Below are positions 28,488-39,400 of a stretch of 64,000 nt of DNA, piece by piece (within the stretch, counting starts at the first letter, position 1; every line of letters begins with the position of its first letter). The notes below the pieces were generated by a model that was not told the origin of the DNA, did no database searches, and saw only the letters and a list, made by a program, of their open reading frames with translations. The stretch spans positions 389,958 to 453,957 of the forward strand of contig NC_018233.1 in assembly GCF_000227135.1 (NCBI RefSeq), in the 5' to 3' direction. The stretch comes from Leishmania donovani (taxonomy: Eukaryota; Euglenozoa; Kinetoplastea; Trypanosomatida; Trypanosomatidae). The translations under genes and the position numbers were made by a program.

Positions 28488-29159
28488 ATGAAGCTCTTCG
28501 GCAGCTCCCTCTTCGACTCGGACAAGACGTACCGGCCGAAGAAGAAGCACAAGGAGGGAACGGAGCGGTACCGCCTGCACAACTTTGCACGCTCGCTCGT
28601 CAAGTCTGGCGACCTGCGGCAGGCGGTGCAGCTGCCCCCTGGCGTCGACATCAACAACTGGCTTTCGGTGCACACCGTTGATTTTTACAACATCACCAAC
28701 GTCATATACGGCTCGCTGACGGACTACTGCAGCGACATGAGCTGCCCCGTGATGTCCTCCGGGCCGCGGTACGAGTACCTGTGGCGCAACCCACCCGAGT
28801 ACCCCAAGGCGACGCGGGTGTCGGCGCCACAGTACCTCGACCTACTCATGAAGTGGATCGAGCGGCAGATTAACGACGAGCGCATTTTCCCGTCGGAGGA
28901 CTACAACCCGTACCCAGCCGACTTCAAGAGCTACGTAAAGAACATATTCCGCCGCATGTTCCGCGTCTACGCACACATATACTACTCGCACTTCACGAAG
29001 ATCGCGGAGCTTCAGGAGGAGGCGCACATGAACACCGCTTTCAAGCATTTTATGTACTTCGCGTGGGAGTTCGACCTCATCCCACGTGAGGAGCTGACGC
29101 CGCTGCAGGAGTTGCTGAAGAACCTCATGGGCGACTACGCGAAGGAGCGGCTAGAGTGA
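28488..29159 (+). CDS. Mob1/phocein family kinase activator (223 aa)
   Basis: Mob1 proteins bind and activate NDR/LATS-type kinases in mitotic exit and cytokinesis. The whole length is the Mob domain. Zinc ligands are placed as in the family: Cys81 and Cys86 in YCSDMSCPVM, and His163 and His168 in AHIYYSHF. Other hallmarks are LPPGVDINNWLSVHTVDFYN, SGPRYEYLW, RRMFRVYAHIY, EEAHMNTAFKHF and LTPLQEL. Its 223 residues match typical Mob1 (about 210-220). The start is the ATG giving MKLFGSSLF; the open frame back to 28197 is UTR-like. No oddities are seen. It belongs to the Mob1 rather than the phocein/Mob4 branch, judging from the zinc and GPRYEY motifs. Confidence 0.96.
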   Translation: MKLFGSSLFDSDKTYRPKKKHKEGTERYRLHNFARSLVKSGDLRQAVQLPPGVDINNWLSVHTVDFYNITNVIYGSLTDYCSDMSCPVMSSGPRYEYLWRNPPEYPKATRVSAPQYLDLLMKWIERQINDERIFPSEDYNPYPADFKSYVKNIFRRMFRVYAHIYYSHFTKIAELQEEAHMNTAFKHFMYFAWEFDLIPREELTPLQELLKNLMGDYAKERLE

Positions 29160-30446
29160 GCATCGAACTTCGAACGCATATTGGGGACAATTAGAACCTT
29201 CCTGGCCTCCACCCTTCCCCTCTCGCTCGCTCACGGTAGGGGGGGGGGGCTGACCTCTTATCGAGTGCACGACGTGCAGAGAGGTGGCGGTGGCCGTCTC
29301 CGGTTTCGGTGTTGGCATGTCATGCCGTACCCGTATTCTCTCGCCTCCCCTGCACTCGTTCGGCTCTGTCTCTCTGGCAGCCGCGGCGAGCGGGGAGAGA
29401 GCGAGGATGGTGGTGGTGGGCGGCGAGCGCAGCAAGACTTCGTGGCGCGTGCGTCTGCGCCTGTCGTTGAAAACCGTGCCGGCAGACTGGCATGCACGTT
29501 TTCTCTCACGTCTTCCTACCCAAGTCGTCTTTGTTCCGCTTCGCCAACGCCTCCGCTTATGCAGACACCGGACCTGTGGCCGACGCTTGCCACTCACCCT
29601 CTCTGATTCTCCCGTCGTATGTAGGCCTGCTGATAAAGCGTGCGCCGCCACGTTTTCGTGCCTTTGCCTGCATCCGCAGCACACGCACACACACGGCCGC
29701 GCTGCCCGGCCACCGTCCATCGTCATCAGTGGCAATTTTAAAAGGTGTGAGCCGGCAGATAGGGAATCGAAAAAAAAAAAAAGGACGGCACGTGGGTGGT
29801 GATGGTGGTGTTGGGGAGAGGCGAGCACCCGGCACACAAGCACACGCGTATGGTGCCACTCTTTCACGCGGGCAGCATTTTCGTGTCTGTTGGCGCCGGC
29901 GCGGCCATCGATGCTTTCTCTTCCTGCGCGTGTGCGGCTCTTTGGTGCTTGCTTCATATCCTCGCTAGCGTGCGTTGTCGAGGACGAAGAGAGGGATGGA
30001 GGGGGGAGAGGGGGGGGGGCGGACGTCGAGGACGTGCGCGTCGCAGTGTAGCACGACATATGCTTGCGCACCGGCGTTATGGCCAGCCTATGGCGACACT
30101 TGCACGCACGGCCCCGCTTCACTGCCGCGGTAATGCAGACGCGATTCGCCTTGTTGTGTGTTTCTCGTAGACATCCGAAAACTTTGATGGCCCCCATTCG
30201 CATCCCCACCTCTTCTTGCACAGACCTCACTCGGTGCGCAGCCGCCGGTAAACGTCCGCTCCTGTCTCACCCCCCCCCCCCCAACCCCAACCCCGACCCC
30301 GACCCCATTCTTTCTCATGCCCGCCACTCAGCCCTCCACCTCCTCCTCGCCTTTTTTACCGACATCACCGCATCACCTTCGCACACGCCTTCATCACTGC
30401 AGCTTTCGCCACCGCGAACGAAGCCTCGCGCTGATCGCGACGCACA
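29160..30446. other. Intergenic spacer (1.3 kb)
   Basis: No supportable gene on either strand. It holds G runs (29239-29249 and 30009-30018), an A run (29770-29782), a striking C-run array (30270-30306) and the acceptor region for the next gene (AG at 30401-30402 after C/T-rich 30330-30358). Confidence 0.55.
30270..30306 (-). repeat. C-run array; minus strand fits a G-quadruplex motif
   Basis: A 13-base C run (30270-30282) is followed by four CCCC runs (30285-30288, 30291-30294, 30297-30300, 30303-30306), each separated by two bases (AA, AA, GA, GA). Read on the minus strand this is five G runs of at least four with 2-nt loops, a strong quadruplex motif on the template strand of the downstream gene. 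Confidence 0.85.
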
Positions 30447-33400
30447 ATGCAGGGAGCCGACAACGGCGCGCAGCTCCAGATGCTTCTGCGCGTCAACGAA
30501 TACGTGCAGGAGCAGCGACAGGTGTACATGACACTGTCGTTTGGCGAGCAGCGTCGACGTGGCCCACTCCTGTTAGAGGACTTGCTGACCATGGTGATGC
30601 ACAACCTCCTTCGGGAGGCAGAGGGCAACGAAGGGGACGACGACGGTGGCGTGCGGCGACCAAGGGCACGTGCGGGGATGGCCAGCGGGGCCCATACCTT
30701 GGAGATGCTCATCTCGTCGACGAATTCGTTGCCCTTTGCGCTCCGCGACGTTCCTGCCCTCGCCAACGTGGCGGCGCTGCAGCTTCGACTGACATCCACT
30801 GTCATGGCAGCCATCAGCACTCGAGCCATAGTAACGGTTCACGAGCTGGAGGAATGGGTCTGCGCTCAGGAGGGCGTGGAGCACTTCGCCGAGCTCGGGC
30901 TCGGTGTCGGCTTGCAGGTGTTGCCGGTTGTGCAGGAATACTTCCAGCTGCGCGCGAACTCCGTCGTGTTCCCGGTGCGGGCTCGGGACGTGATCGCGTT
31001 TCTGCTGAACGATACCACGGCGAGGGACATGTTGCTCTATGGCGGCGGCGACACCCGCGACTTGCTATACCGCTTCGCCGCCTTCTACGAGCGTCACGTA
31101 CTCCGCAACGCCTCGCCGTCTTCCGCCTCTGCAACTGTGCGTGGACAGGGTCGACTGCTGAACGTGCGCCAGCTCGGCATTCACGTACAGGACTACACCG
31201 CGCTGCTCGCGGCGCTGACGCAGGAGCTGGCGAGTGCACACCGGCTTGAGCAACAGCAGTACCAGCGGTGGATAGAGAGCTGCGTCACCGCAGAGACAGC
31301 CGTCACCCAAACCGCCAGCACTCGCGACTCGGCGGGTGTGGCGGCTGCGAAGGATAGTGCCGCTGGTGAAGATGCACTTGTCAGGGACGCGTCTTTCGAG
31401 GCGGCGGCTCGGCGGGAGCGGAACCGGGCACTGTACGAGCGTGTATTACACTCCTTCGACTCCGCCTGCGCGCACGCGGAGCTTGTCGAGGGCATGCGGC
31501 GCACCCACAAGAAGGCTCTCTGCGCCAGTCTCGGTAGTGACGCCGACGCCGTGCCGTGCGCGAGGTCTGCCGGCGCTCGCGCCATAAAATTTGCCGTCGC
31601 CTTCACAGAGGCGGAGGCGCGCAACTACAGTCTCCCTCTGTCGCTGTGGCGCACAGTGCCTCTGGACGACGAAGCATGCAGCTCACTGGCGGGCGGCAAT
31701 GGATGGGGAGGAGGGGTTGAGCTGCGCTTTCACGTGGGTGCGTTGACCGCGACGGAGGTGAGCCGGGCAGCACAAGGACCCGCACAAGGCAGCAGCGCGT
31801 CGACAACCCTGCGGGCAGCCCCTCTGAACTCTCAGTGGACCACGAATGCCGCGAAGGGTGAGAAACAGACTCCTGGCCAACGCATCTCCAACGACAGTAT
31901 AAGTGTGGTGCCGCCGCCGCCATCATCGGCGATGCGTCGGCGACGCGGCACTGTTGTCTCCGACAGACCGTCTGCAATCTCCATGGGGACACCTATCGCT
32001 GCTGCTGGTGCTGCTGCGGCGACGGAGACGCGGCGGGTGACCTCACCAGACGCTGCGCCTGCTCTCGTCGACGCCACCTCCACAATACCGGCTGTAACGG
32101 CAACATCAGCCATTCCACTGCTGTCCTCGCTGCTGGCACCGGCTGGGTCGCTCGGCCTGGCTGTTACGAGCAGCTCCACCACCGCCGATGCACCGCCGAG
32201 TGTGTCTCCGCGAAGCGCTGACACTGCTGTCGAGCGCGCGCCAAGCGTGGAGGGCAAGCTATCAGCTGCCGATGTGGTTGGAAGCTCTGTGGAGACGCCC
32301 ACCGAGCCCAAGACAGCACTGGAGAAGCTTGGCGACCTGCTGATGCAGCACCGACGGTGGAGTGCAGCGAACAAGCGACGAGGCAAACCTGCAAGCGAGC
32401 AGCCGATGGTCCTGAGCACAGGCGATACGTGGCTGGACCTTGCCGTGTCGGCGTTTGAGACCTTCGCGGTCGGCGATGTGGTTCCCGTGAAGCTGCTGTA
32501 CGAAGCGTGGGCGACGTGCGCGGACTGTCGAGGACCGGCCCAGCCACCACCGTTGCCGCACTCGGCCAGGGCACACGGTGCCACGTCAGGCCGCTTTACA
32601 CATCGTCGCTGCATACCTCTCTTCCACCCCTTCGTCACCTCGCTCGGCCTCAGTAACGCCGCGCCGCTCAGCCCGCTCGCGTTGCTGCGGCGGCAGCTTG
32701 GAGCAGGTGACACCAGCGGCGCGCCGCCGGCCACTGCCTCAGCCCCCGGTGCAGAGGGTGGCGCGGCCGACGAGAGAAAGGAAATCGTGTACATGGCGAC
32801 GCCGGTGGAGGTGTGCTGGCTGTCATGGTGGGGCCCAGCGCTGTCTGACGAGCGCGCCTCACGCGAAGCGGCGATCCTCACCTGCGCCTGCTTAGAGCGT
32901 CATTACCCCTCATATCTGCAAGGCGTCTTTTGCGGCCAGCTCCGTGTGCGCGCAAGGCCCACCGTCGCGGCGTGGTGCACGGCAGCCGCCGCGTTCGCGC
33001 GTCGGCTGTGCCCGCTTTCCGCGTTGACGCCGTCGTTCACGGACGCGTACGTGGAGTCGTTTGCTTGCTGCGTGGACGCGGATGTCGCGGCGCGGGTGGC
33101 AGAGGTGCAGCAGGAGGGGACGCCGACGCCCGGGTCCGACTCTGTCGAGCTGCCCTTCCTCCAGCGACAACAACGGACGGCGCAGATGGCCCTACGCAGG
33201 GTGCTGGCGAATCTGCAGGAGTCGCTGGCGGGGGCGTCGCCTTGGCGGGCCGGGCTGTTTCCGTGCGACCATGCCTGGCGCTGCGGTCTCGATGGGTTGC
33301 TCTACGCGACGCCTCAGTGGTGCGGCTACGGCGGGGTCCTGCTGACGGCGTCGTCGCCGTCTTTGCCGGCGCACACGTCGGTAGCGGCGTACCTTTCTAA

Positions 33401-35417
33401 AGGCGGCAGTGCCAACGGTGCTGGCGCCGCTCCCCCGCTGCGTGTTCTGTGCTTCAGAGCGCATGAGCCGTCGTGGGCAGTGTGCTCAGTGCTGCACTAT
33501 CTCGGTATTCGCCCTCTCTCGCAGCTGGCAGAGACGCGTGTGAGCTTCCACACCACCGTCGCCACGGATGTCAGTGGCGTGCTGCATGACAAGATTGCCG
33601 CCATTGTGCCGTACGTACAGGCCTTCTGCCGCGCCTCTCTCCCTCTGTGGTACGGTGTCGTGTACGTGCAGATGCGTGAGCGGCTCCGGCGACTGCGAGT
33701 GGTGTTGACCGCTTCGGCGTCGCCGGTGCAGACGCTTCGCCTGCACCTGAACGGACACGTGTACGCGCATGTGCGACAGCTTCGGCTGGGGTACGTTGCT
33801 GCGCACAACGTCGTCTACGGCGCCGCTGAGGCGACCTCCGTCCCGATGCTGGCCGAGGTGCTTCTGCCGCTGTTCATGCCGGTTGGTATGTCGGCAGAGG
33901 CCGACGTCCGGCAGCTGCGTGACGTGATCCTCCGCCTCCTTGGTGCCCTGTCCTCGCTGGACAGCTCCGTCGAGTGGCGCGACGGCGCTGACACCTCGCC
34001 ACAGCAGCAGCAGTGGCGGCGTGAGGAGATCGAGCACGTGCTGCGGCCTGTCGCCGTGCATTATGGCCTAAACCCCTTTACTGGCGTGTTTAGCGAAGCA
34101 CCTCCGCCCGCCTCTGGCGTGTTGGCCGGCGCGGTGGGCTCCGCACACGAAAGCGATGCTCACGGCGCTCAAGCAGAGGCTCCGTTCACTCTCTCGTCGC
34201 GCGCCTTCATACGCTATATGCCGAACTACCCCCCAGGCACCGACGCCATGCGACAACCACGCGGGTCTGAACAAGCCCACACAGCGCATCGAACTGGAGA
34301 AACGTCGGGCACGCAGTCGCTGACTCAAGCAAACGTGCAGGAGCTGGTGGCGCATGCGAGGCCTTTCTCGTCACGCACAGCTTCCGTAGCCAGGGCCGGC
34401 GGCGGCCTCATGCAGCGGCTCGGCGCGAACGGGCGGCTTTCCGCCACCCTCTCTCTCGGCGGCAGCACAGCGGTGGTGACGTCTACGCCTGCTTGGTCCA
34501 ACTTCCCCATGGAGCTCGACGTGGACGCCGTCGTAGCCGCAAGCGTCGTGGTCGGGGCTACTGATGGCAGTGGTCGCGGTGGCAACGCGAGTGCAGCAGC
34601 ACGCGACCATCAGAGAGACGGCGACGATGACAGCAGTTCGACGCTGGGTAGCGATCGTGAGGGAGGCAACAGCGCCGCTGTTGGAGGTGACGAAGAAGAG
34701 GAGCAAGATTCCTTCCTCACGTTCCAGTACCATCGCAGGAGCGGCACCGCCTCCAGCGCGCTTCGAGGCAGCGGAGGCGGTGCCGAGTCCCGTAAACGGT
34801 TGCGCGCCGGTAATAACCACGCTGCTGGGCAGGTGAGAGGACGACTCCGCGACGACTCTGCCGGGCGTGATGTGCGCGCTGCCGGGATGTGGCTTCGACC
34901 GCCTGCTGCGTCTGCCATGACCGGCACGAGTGGCGACACCCCCGACTACGCGATCGCGGCAGAGCGCTACGTCTACGAACTGCTTCGAGAGGAGTACGCC
35001 AAGCAAGCGCATCAGGGCGGTGTGCGCGTTATTTGGATGAATGAGAGCTGCGAGGCCGGCTCGCCCTTCGACATCCTCGTCATCAAGCCGCGACGGCTGG
35101 GCAGCAGCGGCAGCAGCAGCAGCGGCAATGCTAAGGTGAACCGTAGCAGCTCCGTCGACAACAGCCGCTGGGACGTGGTGCAGTACGTGGAGGTGAAGTC
35201 CACCTGCACCACCAATCGAGAAGACTTCGAGATGTCCGTGGCAGAGCTTCTCTTCGCCGCGCGCTTCGGCGCCGCGTACTGCGTCTACCGCGTCTTCGGC
35301 GCCTCGACGGACGCGCTGCATCGAATGAGGCATCGCGTCTACACTGACATTTTGCAGCTGTGGCATACGGCGCGGCTGACCATTACCTCCGACATCCGTG
35401 TCACGCCGTCGACATGA
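30447..35417 (+). CDS. Large protein with C-terminal DUF3883 / nuclease-like domain (1656 aa)
   Basis: Function unrecognised except for the C-terminus. Residues ~1500-1650 match the DUF3883 family: ERYVYELLREEYAKQ, VIWMNESCEAGSPFDILVI, YVEVKST and VAELLFAARFGAAYCVYRVF. The pattern PFD followed by E-x-K in VEVKST is the signature of the PD-(D/E)XK nuclease fold, and the acidic and Lys residues are intact. In plants this domain closes large NO VEIN-type proteins; here no clear N-terminal ATPase motif is seen. Residues 1-250 look helical and may include winged-helix-like pieces. Residues ~400-600, 750-780 and 1230-1500 are Ser/Ala/Thr-rich and disordered, while 830-1170 looks globular. The ATG at 30447 follows a pyrimidine tract. 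Nuclease activity is inferred, not shown. Confidence 0.88.
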   Translation: MQGADNGAQLQMLLRVNEYVQEQRQVYMTLSFGEQRRRGPLLLEDLLTMVMHNLLREAEGNEGDDDGGVRRPRARAGMASGAHTLEMLISSTNSLPFALRDVPALANVAALQLRLTSTVMAAISTRAIVTVHELEEWVCAQEGVEHFAELGLGVGLQVLPVVQEYFQLRANSVVFPVRARDVIAFLLNDTTARDMLLYGGGDTRDLLYRFAAFYERHVLRNASPSSASATVRGQGRLLNVRQLGIHVQDYTALLAALTQELASAHRLEQQQYQRWIESCVTAETAVTQTASTRDSAGVAAAKDSAAGEDALVRDASFEAAARRERNRALYERVLHSFDSACAHAELVEGMRRTHKKALCASLGSDADAVPCARSAGARAIKFAVAFTEAEARNYSLPLSLWRTVPLDDEACSSLAGGNGWGGGVELRFHVGALTATEVSRAAQGPAQGSSASTTLRAAPLNSQWTTNAAKGEKQTPGQRISNDSISVVPPPPSSAMRRRRGTVVSDRPSAISMGTPIAAAGAAAATETRRVTSPDAAPALVDATSTIPAVTATSAIPLLSSLLAPAGSLGLAVTSSSTTADAPPSVSPRSADTAVERAPSVEGKLSAADVVGSSVETPTEPKTALEKLGDLLMQHRRWSAANKRRGKPASEQPMVLSTGDTWLDLAVSAFETFAVGDVVPVKLLYEAWATCADCRGPAQPPPLPHSARAHGATSGRFTHRRCIPLFHPFVTSLGLSNAAPLSPLALLRRQLGAGDTSGAPPATASAPGAEGGAADERKEIVYMATPVEVCWLSWWGPALSDERASREAAILTCACLERHYPSYLQGVFCGQLRVRARPTVAAWCTAAAAFARRLCPLSALTPSFTDAYVESFACCVDADVAARVAEVQQEGTPTPGSDSVELPFLQRQQRTAQMALRRVLANLQESLAGASPWRAGLFPCDHAWRCGLDGLLYATPQWCGYGGVLLTASSPSLPAHTSVAAYLSKGGSANGAGAAPPLRVLCFRAHEPSWAVCSVLHYLGIRPLSQLAETRVSFHTTVATDVSGVLHDKIAAIVPYVQAFCRASLPLWYGVVYVQMRERLRRLRVVLTASASPVQTLRLHLNGHVYAHVRQLRLGYVAAHNVVYGAAEATSVPMLAEVLLPLFMPVGMSAEADVRQLRDVILRLLGALSSLDSSVEWRDGADTSPQQQQWRREEIEHVLRPVAVHYGLNPFTGVFSEAPPPASGVLAGAVGSAHESDAHGAQAEAPFTLSSRAFIRYMPNYPPGTDAMRQPRGSEQAHTAHRTGETSGTQSLTQANVQELVAHARPFSSRTASVARAGGGLMQRLGANGRLSATLSLGGSTAVVTSTPAWSNFPMELDVDAVVAASVVVGATDGSGRGGNASAAARDHQRDGDDDSSSTLGSDREGGNSAAVGGDEEEEQDSFLTFQYHRRSGTASSALRGSGGGAESRKRLRAGNNHAAGQVRGRLRDDSAGRDVRAAGMWLRPPAASAMTGTSGDTPDYAIAAERYVYELLREEYAKQAHQGGVRVIWMNESCEAGSPFDILVIKPRRLGSSGSSSSGNAKVNRSSSVDNSRWDVVQYVEVKSTCTTNREDFEMSVAELLFAARFGAAYCVYRVFGASTDALHRMRHRVYTDILQLWHTARLTITSDIRVTPST

Positions 35418-36486
35418 CGACGCGCGATGACACGTCGCTCCGCTCTTCGCTTCACCGCTTTCCTCTCTCGGGCCTTCTCGGATCCCCTCTCCCTTGCACC
35501 GCACGCTCGAGCGTGTTTCTTGTCGTGGATAACTCGTATAAACTCGCGCACTGACACATGCGATGATCAGCAACGCCAAGAAAGGAATGCCAAGGCAAGG
35601 TACTGCTCTTGCGGTGCAAGCGACGAGCGTACACACACACACGCACACACGATGCCTCGTTCTCCAGCGAGAGGGAGAGTAGTGAGAAGGCTTTTATCCG
35701 CGGCCGCTTCTCCATCCTCTCCTTCAGCGAACCCTCTCCTCCTCACCGTTCTCCGTAGCGCATGATAACTCACTCCTGCAAGTGTCTCGATGTGTGCGCG
35801 CGCGTGTGCACACAATACCCGGCGGTGTCCCTGTCTCTTGGCCACCTTCCCATTCTCGTCACTGATCCTCCCCCTCCTCGTCCACCACAGGTCACCGCCT
35901 TCCTCTTGTCGTCTGCTTGGTGACAGCAGGCCCACCATCGCGTCCAGACGCACGTGTATATCAGCGCCACCTCTGCTGCACTCCCGCTGTCTCTTTCTGC
36001 GCCATTGGGAGGGGGCAGCGCCCTTGGCTCCTCCGCTGGCATACCATCTAGCTCGCTCATCTCCACGAGCGTGTCTCCTCTCTTCCCCTGTTTCTCTCTC
36101 CGCGCGCGCCTGAGCCTCTGCGAGCAGTGCGCGTGTGTGCATGCGAGAGAGAGTGAGAGAGGGATCACTTACGCCGCCACGCACCCACATACGCGCACAC
36201 ACATCTCTCTCTATCTCGCTGTCGATCTACGTGTGCGTTCCTCAAACCCCCTTCCTCCTCCCCTTCTCTCCCCCTCCCCCTCCTTCCTCCCGCTCTCCCT
36301 CTCTTGGTGTACGTGCGTGTGCGTGCGTATCTCTCTTGAACGCCCTGTCGCATGGTGTGCGTCTCAACACACACGCACGCACGCAGCGCGCACGGGTTCT
36401 TCTTTATCTATCCACTATTAGCGCCCAACACACGAGAGGCGGTCCAGTTCCACAGAACGCTCACGCTTCCGCCGACATACACGAAT
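35418..36486. other. Intergenic spacer (1.1 kb)
   Basis: No gene seen. CA tract near 35631-35649, CT-rich tracts at 35860-35882 and 36205-36305, and CACG-type microsatellite near 36366-36385. Upstream AG sites near 36436-36446 could serve the next gene. Confidence 0.55.
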
Positions 36487-39400
36487 ATGGGGTGCAAGAA
36501 TTCGTCACACACGATGTCGGGAAGCAGTTCCGTGGCAGGCACCGCTCCTGGCGCCATCGAGGACGCTGGGAGCTCCTCGCCAGTCTTCGGCTCCGGCGTT
36601 CATGTCGGTCGCTCCGGTAACGTGGACCTCTCGGGGCGCGACCTAGATGTGCTGGGGCCGCAGATGGTGCACATGATCAATGAAGACGAGCTACATCGCA
36701 CTGCAACATCGCTAAGACTATCAAACAACAGGCTGTATGCGCTGGCCAAGGAACTGCCACTGCTGTCGAACCTGCGTGAGCTCGATATCGACCACAACCG
36801 GTTCCAGCGCTTCCCCGAGGTACTTGTACGGCTGCCGCGTCTGTGGCGCATCAACGCCAGCTTCAACCCCATCGATAGCGTACGCGGATTCGACGTGTTG
36901 CCGCGTCTCCTCTCGCTGCGCTCGCTGACGGTGCGGGATTGCAGCCTGAAGGAGATCCCTATGGCGGTGATCCAGTGCGAAGTTCTGGAGGAACTCGACG
37001 TGGGCAACAACCCGGAGATCAAGATCACCGGCGTTGCCTTGCATCGGCTCAAGCGACTGAAGAAGCTTGGTGTGGCGAACTGCAACCTCGGTGGGCGCAC
37101 CCTTCCCAACGCGATCAAGCGCATGAGACTGACATCGCTCGACATCTCCGGCAACGCCTTCACCTTCACCGACCCGAACTTCTTCGGAAGGAGTATGCCA
37201 CACTCGCTGATAGAGCTGCACCTCGTCGGCATGAATCTCACGGCACCGCCGGCGGTGGTGGCACTGCTGAAGAAGCTTAAATTCCTCGACCTCGCTGAGA
37301 ACCCCATTGAGACGCTCGACGTCCTCGCCGGCCGCGTGGTGAAGCGGCTGCATCACGTGGCTAGCAACGGCACGGTGGCCACCGCCGGCACAAACGGCTT
37401 CTCCGATGCGCCAGCGGAAGAGGAGGACGACTTCGAGGAAGACGAGACGTCCACCCACGCCTCCGGCGGCGTCGCCAGCGCCGTGACGAGCCGCGTCAGC
37501 CTCAGCAAGGCGAGCAGGGAGGGGATCGTATCGCACGTGACGCAGCCGATCCCGCTGAAGCGGCTCTCGCTGCGCGCGTGCAACTTTCGCATGGTGCCCA
37601 AATACTTCCACAAGCTGGACCAACTCGAAGAGCTCGACCTCTCCGAGAACGAAAACCTCGACGACCCGAACATGACACTATTCTCGCTGCAGAGTTTGGT
37701 GACGCTGAACATTGTCGGCTGCCCCTTCGCCGAGGACCCGTCGCAGTCGCGGAACGAGTGGTTCGACATTGGCAAGCTCCGCAACCTGCGCAATATTCAG
37801 TGGGAAGTGTGGAAGAGCGAGCACAACATGAGCCCCTATCGCACCAAGATCCCGATCGAGCTGTGCGCGCTGCGACTGCGCACGCTGAACGAAGTGCAGC
37901 TACGCCGAAACCTCTTCACCGGCGACATTATAGAGACAGTTATCAATCTCTTGTCCGACGGCTACTTCAAGGTGGATCTGTCCGTGGACGAGATGATCCT
38001 GCACACCCACGTCGCCGCCGTCAAGGCCTTCACCGAGGGCGAGCGCTTCTTCTTCCCCAAGACGATCACCGAAGTGCCGAACCTTAAGTGCGGCGTCGAC
38101 CCAGCCTCGCTTGGGCAGGTGCACCTCAAGATTGCTCTCAGCCGCTACATCTTCTTCCTAGCCATACAGGCGGCCAACTACGACGCCGTCATCATCCCGC
38201 CACTGGATGTCATGATCATCCACTACGCGCAGCTCACTGTCCACCCGCTCAAGTACCGCACCGACTGCGAGGCCGTGTGTGGGCGCATACTGGACTGCAA
38301 CTATCGAACCTTCTTCGCGGAGCAGAAGAAGCACCAGGCGGAGGCGAAGAGCGTCGTGGATGCGTCGAGACGCATCTGGAATTTGATGGTGCGCTCCGCC
38401 CAGCGCGATCTCGCGTGGCTGCGGTACGACTTCTGGGACAAGCGACTGCGCGCGTCGGCGGCCGATGGCGCCGCCGGAGCTGCGTTCTCCGGTGAGCACA
38501 CGGCGATCCCGAAGACGTTGCCGCTGCTGGTCGGCAAGACGACTGCCGAGGTGACGCAGGACTGGCAGTCTATGATGTCCATCGACTCGGCGCACGACTT
38601 GGCCGGTGTGCTGGACCAGGCCATCACGTCGCACTTCTCTGAGAAGGGCGTAGAGGATTTCGGTGCGTCCATTCAGCAGTTTTATGAGATAAACCGCTGC
38701 TTCCTGTGCCACGAGGATTCTCTGTGGAAGGCAGACCTCGACTGGAACCGGTATGTGAAGTTTCTGACCCTCTACGCCTACCGGTGCGCCGTGCTCGAGG
38801 GCGATACAGCCTACGTCGTGGAGCCGGTCGCGGACGAGGAAGGCAACCTTGTCGCGCCAGATCGCACCACCTCGATGCTGGGTAAGCACTACGACTCCAT
38901 GAACAACCGCAGCTTCGACGACGCGGGCAAGTACCTGCCGAAGCCACAAGATGGGGGGCAGAAAGGCCCCCCCAACATCGTGTCAGAGAACCAGGCCGAG
39001 TCTAGCGGTGTCCCGCAAACCCGCACCGCCAGCGGCTTCGCTCGTCGGTCCTTGTCTACGCTGCAGAAGGCCAGCAAGTCGAACAAGCGGCTGACGATGG
39101 TGCGCCAGCTCGAGGGCAACCCCGTGCCCACGATCGGTATCATCTTTATGCTCCACGCCCACCGCACCTCACACCTGAAGTACTATCAGTCCATGTCGTT
39201 GTTTGCCATCGAAAACGTTGATGTGGTGTGGGGCGCCGCGGGTTACGGCATCTTGAAGCAGATGCAGGGCGCATGGATGGCCTTGTATGACGAGGCGTAC
39301 GTCAGCGAAAACAAGGAGATGCTGTTCAGCTACCTCGTGCAGAACGGCGTGCTGATGCCGACCTCCGACCCGTGCGATGCCGCGAACACAGTGGCAGGGG

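Noticed and set aside
29151..30230. 359-codon minus-strand open frame in the spacer after Mob1
   Set aside because: Made of low-complexity sequence across G and A runs; no motif and no coding character.
34371..35648. 425-codon minus-strand open frame
   Set aside because: Lies opposite the DUF3883 domain, whose motifs are clear on the + strand.
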